A DNA stretch of 64,000 nt from NCBI GenBank assembly GCA_021521415.1, contig JAIQDT010000027.1, positions 1,573,001 to 1,637,000 on the forward strand, given 5' to 3'. Shown piece by piece: positions 37,348 to 48,390 of this stretch. The translations under genes and the position numbers were made by a program. This DNA is from Bidens hawaiensis. Lineage: Eukaryota; Streptophyta; Magnoliopsida; Asterales; Asteraceae. The notes beneath the pieces were generated by a model that ran no database searches, was not told where the DNA came from, and saw only the letters and a list, made by a program, of their open reading frames with translations. Positions within the stretch are counted from its first letter, which is position 1. The number at the start of each line of letters is the position of its first letter.

Positions 37348-39776
37348 ATGGCAGACGAACATATTATTGATGCACCAGCACAGGAAATCCCAGTTGTTCA
37401 AGATGCACCACAGGCACCACAAGTTGCACCTGCCATTGTTGAACTGACGTAAAACAAAAAGCATAACATATGTGCATTCCTGTAAGATGATTTTGTGGGA
37501 TGAGATATCTTCGGGGATGTAATCTCTTTCTTACGTCGCTCACGTATACGCTATGTTATCTTTGCTTATGCCCCGGTACATTTCAGCATTATCCGTCCGT
37601 TTTGGGATAATGCTAGATACGTTGATGCTAAGAAGAACATTGTGGCTGAGGTACATAACAAGAATATCGTAATAGATGTGGATGTGATACGATAGGTCCT
37701 CCAGTTTGCTGATACTATTGATCACCCTTGTGAGTTTGATAAGACGTTGAGCAGAGAACTAGTTCAGAGGTTACACTACATGGGTGATATTGACCGATCA
37801 CAGTATAACAAAGCATACTTATGTGAACAATACAAGTATTTGCTTCATATTATTATCCATTTCTTTGGTGGAAGAAAATGAGGATTCGATGAATCCAGAA
37901 TCATGTTGCAGTCTGCCTTTTTTGTCCTTATTTTGAACAAGTCGTTCAACTTATCAGAGTTAATTTTCTATCATCTGAAGGAGAATTTCTTGGTTCGTCA
38001 TTGCAATAACAAGTTCTTGATGTATCCTTGGTTCTTGCAGCTGATTATGTATGATCTGATTCATGATCCGGTATTTGATCTGACGTTGGTAAATGATGTG
38101 ATGTTTTGGATCAAATGACGGAGGATACGATGAAACGAATTAAGACATACCGAAATCAATCTCTTGAGGACAGCCCAAGGTTTAAAATATTCATAGGTCA
38201 TTTGGTGAGACCGGATTATGTACCTAATGATTGTTGGATTCACGACGACTCTGATTCGGAATACGCAGGTCGACCAGGTGGGAAGGATGATGGGAATGAT
38301 GGTGGTAATGGAGGTGATGGAGGTCATGGTGATAATGTTGGTAGTAATGCGGCTGAGGTAGCTAGTTTTGGGGCTGGTCAACACAAAAGAATGGATAAAT
38401 CACCAATGAAGGAGAAACCGAAGAAGATGTGTACTCGTATATGTAGTGGAGTTGAGATTAGTCCGTTTGTACCAAGATCGTCGGTTCCACAAAAAATACT
38501 GGTGGTTTCTGCGATTGTTCGTACCCCGGCTATTACATTAAAGGCGACGGAATCATCTGTCCGAGATTTGCCTTGATTCCACGATCGATGCTATCTCCAA
38601 TGCCAACATCTCCTGCTACAACGATTGCTACAAGTCCAACGCCGATGCCTACAACGATTCAACCTATGGACTTTCATATAAGGCGACCAATCGTCCACAA
38701 GGCCTGAAGCAGCTACCTCTTCCAACATGGTTAAACAAATGGCAATATTTTTTAGCTTAATAGATCTTCAAGAGGAACAAATGGCTCATGACTGACAGTT
38801 CCAAGAGCAGATGAGACTGGATCAACGCAAAACGGTGAGTCACGTCTCTTATTGTCAAAAACATAATCTTAAGCTACGCTCCATTGTTATTGCTCAGGGG
38901 GGGGACTGAAGGAGCAAGAAAATTTTATCCTTAAACTAGCGTGCAAAGATGATATGGTGAAGAAGTTGAAGAGTAACGACAACGATAAAGACCCTAATGT
39001 TAGCACAAGCGGTGGCGAGCAGCAAAAATAGATAGGTACATCTGCCGGTGGTGTTATTACTGAGGGTAGTGACTAGAAGCTAGTAGTGTATCGTGATACT
39101 ACTAACGTGCGACCTATTGAGTCTGTTAAGGTTAATATAGTTCTATTTATCGATAATGAGCATGGCTAACGCAGATGAGATCTAGGAAGGAGAATTTATT
39201 GATTATGCTTTATCCAAAGATTAAATCTCGATATTACTTGGTTTGAATGATGAGAAGATCGATGCGTTGGAGAAGGAGGTGGATGATGAGGTCAGTTTCG
39301 ACATTAGTATCCCATCTCGGGATACGTTGTTTAATTATGATAATGTTGAGGTAGAAGATGTGAAATCTGAGGAGTATCCTGATCTATAAACGCGTACCAA
39401 TGTTGATTAGGGTATTCCGTTCTTCACTACAGAATGTATACAAGCAGCTGAAGAACGTCATGGAAAGAAGAAGAACAAATAGAAAGTACCGAAATATGGT
39501 TCGGTTCGAAGGATCCAGCTTATTCGGAGGATCCAGCATTCGAGCATATGTTTGAGGTACGCAATAAAGCTTGAATTTCAATGCTTATTGAGGTCTATGG
39601 ATATGTGGGGAAAGAACACGGGAAGGAGATCAAAGCTCAGGAAACAGCTCACCAAATGACAACATTCAAAGCAGTGAAAACCGTCAAAGGTGATATTGTT
39701 TCATGGTTTTATGATTCAGATATTAAGGTATGTATCATCAAGTGGGAACACGTTGTTAAATATTACAAGTTCGTGA
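37348..39776 (+). pseudogene. env-like ORF of third copia element, N-terminal part
   Basis: Starts MADEHIIDAPAQEIP at 37348, then FGDVISFLRRSRIRYVIF and RPFWDNARYVD, which align with the N-terminal block of the other two copies (ITFLLRSRIFHAIT, EDFWQTVEY). MLQSAFFVLILNKSFNLSE and FLMYPWFLQLIM match MQSAMTALTYNKHYSFSQ and FIMYPRFIQMIL. Acidic and Ser/Thr/Pro-rich parts follow with many stops, then IVSWFYDSDIKVCIIKWEHV near 39700, matching ICWIYDEQLKLFVIKRYDGV. The sequence then breaks at about 39777. Confidence 0.75.
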
Positions 39777-39819
39777 GATGGATCGAAATCACGTCACGAT
39801 GTTAATCGAAACTAATTCA

Positions 39820-39822
39820 ACT
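39820..39822. repeat. CACTA target-site duplication ACT, left
   Basis: ACT before the element and at 45273-45275 after it. The second repeat copy shows the empty site TTCAACTCTTTAATG near 46300. Confidence 0.93.
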
Positions 39823-40330
39823 CACTACAACAAAAAGGGCTTTTTTGTACGCACAAAAGCGTCCTAAAATGCTATTTTATAGGACCTTTCATTTAATAGG
39901 ACCAACGGGAAAAACATTTTCGTGTAAAGGGGTCGTAATAAGTCTCGGAACTCAAAAAGCGTCCTGATATCCTAAATAATATTATGAAACCAATTTTATG
40001 GTCACATAATATATCATTAACCACCCAAAAAGCGTCCCAATAAAAATATATTAGGACACTTTTACTATGTTTTGACATGTGCTTACCTAATTGTAAACTT
40101 TTGATACACATACAAGCATCCTTAAAAATTACTTTATAGGACCCTAATGGAACATTATAGTACCAACAAAGGGTCTTAATATCTCAAACAAGATTATGAA
40201 ACTAAATTTTATGGTCACATAATATATCTATGAACAACTTCAACGTCCTAAAAAAACATATTATGACACTTTTACAATGTTCTAACATTTAACAAAAATT
40301 AGAAGTCCTAACAAATCAAATTATACAACC
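39823..40330. repeat. CACTA left terminal and subterminal repeats
   Basis: The terminal repeat is followed by copies of AGCGTCCTAA and TTATAGGACC-type words at about 39862, 39881, 39958, 40030, 40060, 40110, 40127, 40247 and 40265, in both orientations. Confidence 0.8.
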
Positions 40331-42816
40331 ATTTTTTGAACGCCCACACACACAATTTTACTATACGGTTATGGACATCTAAATATTGAAAGAAATAGTA
40401 CTTCATTATAACAAAAAAGCAAAACATAAATAAGTTATAGCATTATCCAACATAAACTCTTGTAACATTCAACAAAAAAATTAAAAGCAATAAAAAAACC
40501 AGCACCATAAAATCTCGAGTCATCATGCGTACGTCCTCAATCCTCACGGACTGCCTACAAATACACTATCCATGTATAAGTATTAAGTTCCATGTTATTA
40601 AAATTATTCGTATCACAAGTTTAACAAATACATACCAAGATGAATGGACAAGGCCATGCGATGGATGCACCAATACAATCTTGAATTGTGGAAAATAACC
40701 CATATGGTCTCATCAACTTTTCATCTATTTTTATTGGTACTTGAATATTTACCTCACACCATTTTCAAATTCCAAATTCCAAATGTTTACACGATAAGTC
40801 AAAATGTTCCTGTCGGTGATAATTTCACTTTCATACAACTTAGCTTCAAAGATTCTCACAATATCTACCCTGCCACTATCAACCATATAAACAAAAATTA
40901 GTGTATTGAAAAAAAAAACTTATAAGTTCTTTTATAACTGAAAGTCTTTCTTGATTTAAAAGAAAAAAATTTATAAGAAAATAACCCAAACATTTAATAA
41001 TGTTAAAAAAAACTGAACGTATAATATGCAGCCACTCAAAAATTAATTCCCAAATTCAGTTTAAGAAATCTGAATGCCCCTTCAAAAGAAATCCCCATTT
41101 TTAATTAATAGACATACAAAATAGTAAACCAAAATTCAATTCAAAAATTTAAATATCTATTCCAACAGCACTCCATAGTTTCAACTACAAAAATTTAACT
41201 TAATTACAGTTTCAACCTCTTAACTGCATTTCCAAATCAAAGATCTAGTAAAACTTTTTCTACGTATGAAAAGAGGGCTGGCCAAATGATTTCATATACA
41301 TGTAAAGTTAGGATGACTTCATACAAATAATGTTAAAATAGCTTAACATTCTCGCAAGTTACACGAGTAAAATCTAAGAAGAGCCTCAACCATTGCCCAA
41401 ATATGAGTTTCTAGAAAAACTAGCTCTTAATCGTTAACTAATTAGAAGCAAGCCAAATAATAAAAGCATAATGCATACGTCAAATTCATTATTTTGAAAC
41501 ACTACAGGATAAAGTGACAACATACCATTATCATCATAGAACTTTGACCAGACTTAGTCGCTTGTTGACAATTGTATGTTGTCTGAAATTCCAATAGTAA
41601 AATAAATGTTGTTATATTATATTCTAGAAAAACAATGAGGCACAACTACTAGTTCGTTACTCACTTATAATGGTAGCAAAATCTCAAGAAATCTCAAGAA
41701 GATGGTACTTATGAAGCAAAGTGATACGTTTCTAACATCATTAAATCCATCATAACCTTGGCCTAAATAAACCCAAAGAAAAGTTTATAGTAAAAAAAAA
41801 CAATAAATGTTACCACATCAAAATTAATACTTATAAAGAATCAAAATAACTCATCGCTCATTTTTGAAAATTGAAATAAAACATAAATGTGTAAAAATTG
41901 CACTTTTCATTTCCTTTTGACAAGCATGAGCCACGACCACCTAAAATCGTCATGCGGGACTTCAAAAGCTTTAACAAAAAGATAATCAAGTTTATTACTG
42001 ACCAAAATGTCTAATTGGTGATATACTGATATGCCATTACTATCCATAAACATATTATTTCTAGAATAAGTACTAATTATACCTAACAAAACGGACGAGT
42101 TGGATGAATGGGGTGGCGAGTTGGATGGTCCAATCTAAATAAGATTCAATTTGGTTTAAATGGATACTGACCAAAATAGGTTTGGGTCAGTAGGGACTAT
42201 TTTACAAAAAAGTACCAAATAAGTAAAACTATCAAATAAAGTCTCAAAATCTTATAGAACCCATTAACATCTAAGAATTTTTTATGCAATTGTCATGCTG
42301 TTCTTGAACACAATCAGCAATATTTCAACATAAGAGTGATTCTATCATTATGATACACAAAGGCTTCTAAACTTTTAAAATTCATAAAGAAAAAGGCATC
42401 TGAAGTTTCAAAATAATTTAACATCATACATTCATACCTAAGTAACCATCATGAAGTAAAACTGTATATGTTCTTCCAAATTTCTTCTGCAAAAGTGTGC
42501 CTCCTCATTCAGACCACCCACCTGAATACGTTTAGTAATGCAAAAAAAAAAAAAAGTTAATTGAAAAAACTATTTTATCAGTTTTACCCCAAAACATATA
42601 AAAAGTTCACCTTAACCCCCTTAACCCTAGAGACTAGAGTGTGTATGATGTGTATCACATATTTTCATATTTCAAAAGCTCAAAATATAGTGTCAGAAGA
42701 AAACCTAATGACACCCGTTTACCCTCTAGCTAACCATGGCAATTGCATAACAAGATCAACAAAAGATGGCACTACACAAAATAATATACATATAACTAAT
42801 CAATTTTAATTTATAA
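40331..42816. other. CACTA interior, nothing recognised
   Basis: About 2.5 kb, AT-rich, only short ORFs in every frame. I see no transposase motif and no confident captured exon. Confidence 0.5.
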
Positions 42817-42847
42817 CTAGTATTTAACACCCTCGCTTCGCGGCGGG
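42817..42847 (-). mobile_element. Helitron-like 3' terminus inside the CACTA element
   Basis: On the minus strand a GC-rich hairpin (CCCGCC...GAGGG, 42830-42847) is followed by a short AT stretch and CTAG, then T: the layout of a plant Helitron 3' end. The matching 5' TC end at higher coordinates was not found. Confidence 0.5.
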
Positions 42848-42920
42848 ACTGTTAATTTGTACAAAAAAAAACACTTAAAAAGATAAAGTCCAAGTATAAA
42901 TATTTCAAGCAATTCTCGTT

Positions 42921-43257
42921 TAAAGGTGCACACGGTTATAAACTCAAAACCGGTTTGCGTTGAAACCAGTTTGGTTTGGTCAACAAAACTCAAAACCGGT
43001 TTATGATCGATTTCGGTTCGGGTTGAATCAAGTTTTTTAACCATGCTACGATCATTGTCGGTTCGGTTTTTGACTGGTTTTGCCCGGTTTTGGTTTGGAA
43101 CCGGGTTTGGTAGAGAAAGATACAACCTGGTTCCGAATGCATGGTTTGAATCACTTCCAAACCCCGAACCGGTTTCTACATAATCGGTTTCAAACCTTTT
43201 CGATTTCGGTCCGACTTTCGGGTCGGTTCAGTTAACAAGTTTACGTGCTCACCTCTA
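42921..43257. mobile_element. hAT-type MITE
   Basis: 337 bp. Ends TAAAGGTGCACACG and, inverted, TAGAGGTGAGCACG. Flanks TTCTCGTT (42913-42920) and TTCACGTT (43258-43265), an 8-bp duplication with one mismatch. Interior of AACCGGTTT-type words, no ORF. It shares the terminal type with the larger hAT at 52854. Confidence 0.75.
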
Positions 43258-44008
43258 TTCACGTTCATTCAAGACAATACACTTATTCATGTTCATTTAA
43301 GATGGTACACTATGTAATTAACCGATGAGTTAAATATGATTATGTAAACTACACCATCACATAATCAAAACTTAGAAGGCAGCAAAATATTGCAGGTAAC
43401 CAAAATTATCGTATAGTCCTAAACCACAGCCAAAAATTATATTACATGAAACAAAAATAGACGCAAATTAACAATAGCTTACATCATCACACTATAGACA
43501 AAACAAAAGCTATGCAAAGAACGTATGAAGCATTGATTCCCCACATGTGTGTGGTGTTGTGATTGAAAGTGGAGTAGGGACAAAACCTATCTAGAATCAC
43601 GGTGGTCGAACCACCATGGACAAGCAACGACACCATAATAGCAGCACCATCGAGTTGAATCGAATTCAGAGAGGAACCGATTTAGGGCAAAAATAAATCA
43701 AAACTGGGAAACCAATTTTTGTGAGAGGGAAATCAATTTTAGGGAAAATCACGAGGGAAAATTTATAAACATGGATTCAATTTTAGAAAATGAACATAAA
43801 TTATTTATTATATTATTAACACCAATTAACTATATGTAATATTAAAAATAAAAACTGAAATTTATAAATAAAAAAATTATACTATGGGGCCGATTAAGAC
43901 AGACAACATAGTCTATAGTCTGACTAGAGTATGGTAACAGAACACTCCAAATTTGAAAAGTGTGTTATCAATAAAGTCATCGGTCTAAAAATAAGTAAAT
44001 AAATAAAG

Positions 44009-44418
44009 GAGTAATTTGCGGTTTCGTTATTATGGTTTGTCCAAATCAGCAGTTTTAATCCAATAGTTTCAAATATGCGATTTTTGTTCTTGTGTTTCAT
44101 TTCAATTGAATTAAATCTGACCCCACTAACCACATTAAGTATGATCATTAAACCCGTCAGCATGCCCATCAGCCGAGCGGCAATTTTATTCTTTTTCTCC
44201 TCAAATAAACCTCAACCCTAATTCGCACGCTCCCTCGCGTGAGGGGCTGAGGTGTATTTGTGGCGAAAAAGGGCAAAATCTGATGGGTTTAACAATCAGA
44301 CTCAATGGGGGTTAGTGGGGTTGTGTTTAATTGCTATTAATATGAAACCACATGGAGGAAAATACAGGATTTGAAACTATTGGACTAAAATCATAGAGAC
44401 GAAAACCATACTTTACTC
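44009..44418. mobile_element. Foldback MITE with long inverted repeats
   Basis: The left arm (44009-44170) and right arm (about 44280-44418) are inverted, imperfect copies: GGAGTAATTTGCGGTTTCG... against the complement of ...ACCATACTTTACTC. TCCAATAGTTTCAAAT is shared exactly. Probably a non-autonomous TIR element; superfamily not determined. Confidence 0.65.
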
Positions 44419-44819
44419 TATATAAAGTTATAGAACGCAACTTTTTAAAATTGTTTTATATATATTATAATCCTAAAATTAGTAAATTAATTTTCTCGAT
44501 GATAATAAATTAATTTTAAATGGTTACTAAGATATTTTTGTTTATAATAATGATTCTAACTAATTAAGGTTTATAAAAGAATATATTAACTTAGAATTAA
44601 CTTATTAAATACAAAATTGATATTAATTTTTAATCATGATAAAATTTAAAACCTCGTGAAAAAATATTATTAAAAGATTTTATCACTCAATTCCAATCAT
44701 GAAATCATTTGAAGATTTTGTTAACATAAGTTGATCTAGGAGGCATTTTAAAATTTTGCGATTATGATGAATTAGGATGACTGATTTTCCGATAAAAACG
44801 ATAAATGTCATATTAAGGT

Positions 44820-45272
44820 GTATTATAATAACACCACAATGATTAAGCGTCTTATAAAGATTAAAGTGATAAGACCATATTGTAAAAATTTTGTTTTTAT
44901 ATGAAATCGACTAGAAAGGGTCCTATGACACCGAACATTTATGACTTAACTACAAATGTTCTATTAACTTATGTTATAATAAGACCTCTAGTGATCAAGT
45001 GTCTTATTACATTACTACATAATAAGACACCAACAACTACATGTCTTATAGGTTACTTTATTAGGATTAAGATTTTAAGTGTCTTATTAAGTTATATGAT
45101 AATATGACCCCAAAGAATCATCCATCCTATTAAATAACTTTTTAGTACACCGGTTCTTTGGCGTACATTTTAAAAGGACCCCAAATGTTCATTTGTCCTA
45201 TTAAATAGATTTTATGACCCATTTTACAAGCGCCCACATAAAAGGTCCTAAAAAGCCCTTTTTGTTGTAGTG
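44820..45272. repeat. CACTA right subterminal and terminal repeats
   Basis: GTGTCTTATTA / TAAGACC-type words recur up to the terminal inverted repeat that ends TTTTTGTTGTAGTG at 45272. Confidence 0.75.
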
Positions 45273-46258
45273 ACTCTTTAATGTACCGAGCGGAAATCGG
45301 TACAAAATGAAAAACACGATAATATCTCGTTTAAGCCCAAAGTTTATTAATTCAAATCATGTTATTACAAAAGATATGAAAATTAACGCACTAGCTTAAC
45401 AGGATCTAAATATATAACGTTAAGAGAAAACTGATCAGGAAGCCTAACAAACTAACAAACAAAACATATATAGACACAACAGTAGCACTCCAGCGTATAT
45501 CATATCAATGTGTCCAGCGTATAAGTTCCCAACAAATACGGTTACTAATTGTCACGTATATGCCTAATCAATCAATATGAGGAAAACAGAAAACGTATAA
45601 GTCCATTTCATACCCACTCTAGCAGCCGTGTATGCACTCAATCTATATGTGGAAAATAGAGAATGCATAAGTCAACATGAACAAGTAACCGCATATATCC
45701 TATTCTGGTATCTATGTAATCTTACGTCCATTATGTAATATAATATTAACATATAAGTTCAACATGTAGCGTATAGACCTCATGCATACTTATACGCCTA
45801 TATGTATGTGTCAAACAGTAGCATCATGTACTAGCCCGTATAAATGTGAATAACCAAGTATCTATCAGCCGTGTACGTCTATGTTTAAACGCATAAGTCG
45901 GTTGCAATCTTATACATTCAAAAATTCTTCTAAGACTTATGCGTACACGTTTTCTTCTATGTTCTCTTGATCAAGAATGCTCGTATATGTCCTATTTCAT
46001 ATAAGTATGTGGAACCAAATAACGAATACGACGTATACTTACTTATATGGATGACAGACTATTGTATTATCACATGTCAAGATAAGGTATAAACGATTTA
46101 AGACTTTCATCTTCAACCTCCATTGATGACATCATCAAGCTTCAACCTCCATTAAAATGACATCATCAAGCTTCATAAACGAATCAGAATGAATAAAAAA
46201 TTATCGAGTTACTCGAGTAGAATCGAAGCCACACGGCTATGATAGCAATTAAAAGTTA

Positions 46259-47245
46259 GTGAGACAGATCGGAATCACGTTACGATGTTAATCGAAACTT
46301 ATTCAACTCTTTAATGTACCGAGCGAAAAATCAGTATAAGATGAAAAACACGATAATATCTTGTTTAAACCCAAAGTTTATTAATCCAAATCACGTGATT
46401 ACAAGATATATGAAAATTAACGCACTAGCTTAACCGGATCTAAATATATAACGTTGAGATAAAACTGATCCGGAAGCCTAACAAACTAACAAACAAAACA
46501 TCTATATATAGACAAGAGTAGCACTCCAGCGTATATCATAACAATGTCTCCAGCGTATAAGTTCCCAACATATACGGCTACTAAGTGCCACGTATAAGCC
46601 CAATCAATCAATAAGAGGAAAACAGAAAGCGTATAAGTACATTTCATACCCACTCTAGCAGCCGTATATGCACTCAATCTATATGTGGAAAATAGAGAAT
46701 GCATAACTCAACATGAACATGTAGTCGCATATATCCTATTCTTGTATCCATGTAATCTCACATCCATTATGTTATACTTCCTCCGTCCCATTATAAATGT
46801 CCTAGTTTGATTTATTTAGTCTTTCTTGTTTAACTTTGACCGACAATATTTTTGTTTGTGTTATATAATACTTGATGTAAAATATATGAATGAATTAGGT
46901 TTTAAACGTATTTTATATTGATATAATTTTCATCAAGTATTATATGACACGAACAAAAATATTTACGATCAACGTTGTAAAAGAAAGACTTGAAAATTCA
47001 AACTAAGACACTTATAATGGGACGGAGGGAGTATAATATTCACATATAAGTCCAACATGCAGCGTATAAAACCCATGCTTACTTATACGCCTATATGTAT
47101 GTGTCCAATAGTAGCATCATGTACCAGCCCGTATAAATGCGAATAACCAAGTATTCATCAGCCGTATACGTCTATGTTTAAACGCATAAGTCATTTGCAA
47201 TCTTATACATTCAAACATGATTCTAAGACTGATACGATTAATACC
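46259..47245. repeat. Second copy of the ~1-kb direct repeat
   Basis: GTGAGACAGATCGGAATCACG to about 47230. Aligns with the first copy without the CACTA element, so it gives its empty site. It carries a Stowaway MITE that the first copy lacks. The relation of the two (LTR pair of an unknown element, or tandem duplication) is unresolved. Confidence 0.6.
46777..47032. mobile_element. Stowaway MITE (Tc1/mariner type)
   Basis: 256 bp with terminal inverted repeats CTTCCTCCGTCCCATTATAA / ...TATAATGGGACGGAGGGAG and TA duplications at 46775-46776 and 47033-47034. The first direct-repeat copy has the uninterrupted site (near 45740). No ORF. Confidence 0.92.
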
Positions 47246-47249
47246 AAAC

Positions 47250-47899
47250 AAGTATCTGTTCTTCGCTAAACCCGTTCGCCACCACTACAATCAGACCGAC
47301 AACAAGACGAAAGCTAAAGGCGTTCGTGTATCATCAAGTATTATTAATATATCACCGATGTTCTGTCTTTACCAAGGTGGGATGTACGAACGCTAGCAAA
47401 TAGTCCGTTCGTGAATCATGATGATAATCAAATGGCGGGATGTTTTCATCAACACCTGCTTATTGAGGTTTGTCATGGTTTTAAATTCCTTAAGCCACAG
47501 GTTTCGACAAGAATGTAGATCGATGAAATAGATCCAAGGACAGATTGGAGAAATCTTGTTTCGAAGGTAAAACAGCCGCGGATGATGAAGCGTGTACCTG
47601 TAAAGACTTTCCCCCAAAGTCAATACAAGACATTTAACCGGTGGTATTACGACAACCGCACCGGTGAAGCCGTTATCGTACTCGGTACGGGATTGAAGAC
47701 GAAGTTCATATGGCTGATCGATCCGATGTGGTTAGTTAATTTATCGGAGTCCGACAACGACGCACTACTCGAGAGCGAGATCCGTGTTTCTGATATTAAA
47801 GACTATGATCGTGCTATGCAATTCCAATGTGTCCTGCGTGTTTGCAATAAGTTTGGAATTCATAGTTGTGCAGATTGGAAGACGAAGGAATTCAGATGA
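47250..47899 (+). pseudogene. env-like ORF of third copia element, C-terminal part
   Basis: Resumes the ORF broken at 39777. NHDDNQMAGC aligns with NRNDDNMARV, FKFLKPQ with FELLKPQ, then KRVPVKTFPQSQYKTFNRWYY with KEVPMKTMPMDVLKDLKWWYV, and IDPMWLVNLSESDNDALLE with YDPMHLVNLSQADLKVLNE. The end CVLRVCNKFGIHS matches VVSVYVREGVHA. Only the last part (47582-47899) is cleanly open. Confidence 0.78.
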
Positions 47900-47931
47900 T
47901 CGAAGACAAAGAGCACAAGACGGGGGGAATT

Positions 47932-48390
47932 TGTTAGTGCATTGTTTTGTCGTCTAGGTCTTTGGTTATCTATGTAGTTTATCTTTACTAATGTAAAGGG
48001 GCTTTTTGGTAATTTACCAGTCCATTCGTTAACTTTAATATCCATTCGTTAAGGATGTTTAACGAATGAAACCATCCATTATTGTTATAGGCCATTCTTT
48101 ATGGAATGTATAACGAATGAACCCAATCGATATTATTATTATGTACCATTGTTTACGTTAACGAATGAGGTATACCGAATTATGTACCATTGTTTAGGTT
48201 ATGGAATGTATAACGAATGGGTATCATCAACTATATATACATGTGTCCCTGTTGAGTAAATTAACAAGTGTGAATTATTATCAGAGTTTCGTTACGCTGC
48301 CCAGTTACTCTCTGAACACACACACACACTTTACGTAACGTATTCAATCACCTATAATATATCAAAGAACTAGATCCTAAAGTAATTCGT
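47932..48390 (+). repeat. 3' LTR of third copia element
   Basis: Starts TGTTAGTGCATTG after a GGGGGGAATT purine tract, as TGTTGGTGCATAATG does in element 1. From 48020 to 48230 it holds about nine copies of CCATTCGTTAA or its complement TTAACGAATGG. TATA-like CTATATATAC at 48229. The 3' edge is not fixed: no second LTR is in the window. Confidence 0.65.

Larger units (their letters stand above)
39823..45272. mobile_element. CACTA (En/Spm) DNA transposon, non-autonomous
   Basis: 5,450 bp with 23-bp perfect terminal inverted repeats starting CACTACAACAAAAAGGGC and a 3-bp duplication ACT. Subterminal repeats of the type GCGTCCTAAAA / TTTTATAGGACC recur in the first ~500 bp and the last ~450 bp, as expected for transposase binding. 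No transposase is recognisable inside. The middle is AT-rich and holds further insertions: a Helitron-like 3' end, a hAT MITE and a foldback MITE. Confidence 0.92.
39774..46258. repeat. First copy of an unexplained ~1-kb direct repeat (split by CACTA)
   Basis: GTGAGATGGATCGAAATCACG (39774) to the CACTA insertion at 39823, resuming at 45273 (ACTCTTTAATGTACCGAGC). Homology to the second copy runs to about 45945 (TTCTAAGACT). About 300 bp unique to this copy follow, with a duplicated block of about 33 bp (CATCATCAAGCTTCAACCTCC, about 46110-46175). Rich in CGTATA words. I recognise no coding region. It interrupts the env-like ORF. Confidence 0.6.
37109..48390 (+). mobile_element. Third, older Sirevirus-like copia element, 3' part
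   Basis: What remains is a spacer with CATTCGTTA-type motifs (37130-37250), a decayed env-like ORF in two parts, a purine tract (CGGGGGG near 47921) and a 3' LTR from 47932. No pol is present: the left side is cut by the Tekay-like element. It is homologous to elements 1 and 2 only through the env-like ORF and layout; nucleotide similarity is low. An unexplained repeat pair, a CACTA element and a MITE interrupt the ORF (39777-47250). Confidence 0.72.

Noticed and set aside
42561..42809. Possible CACTA-encoded protein of 82 residues
   Set aside because: Too short, no transposase motifs, no conservation evidence, in AT-rich sequence.
46486..46704. Minus-strand ORF in the direct repeat
   Set aside because: The frame is not kept in the first repeat copy.
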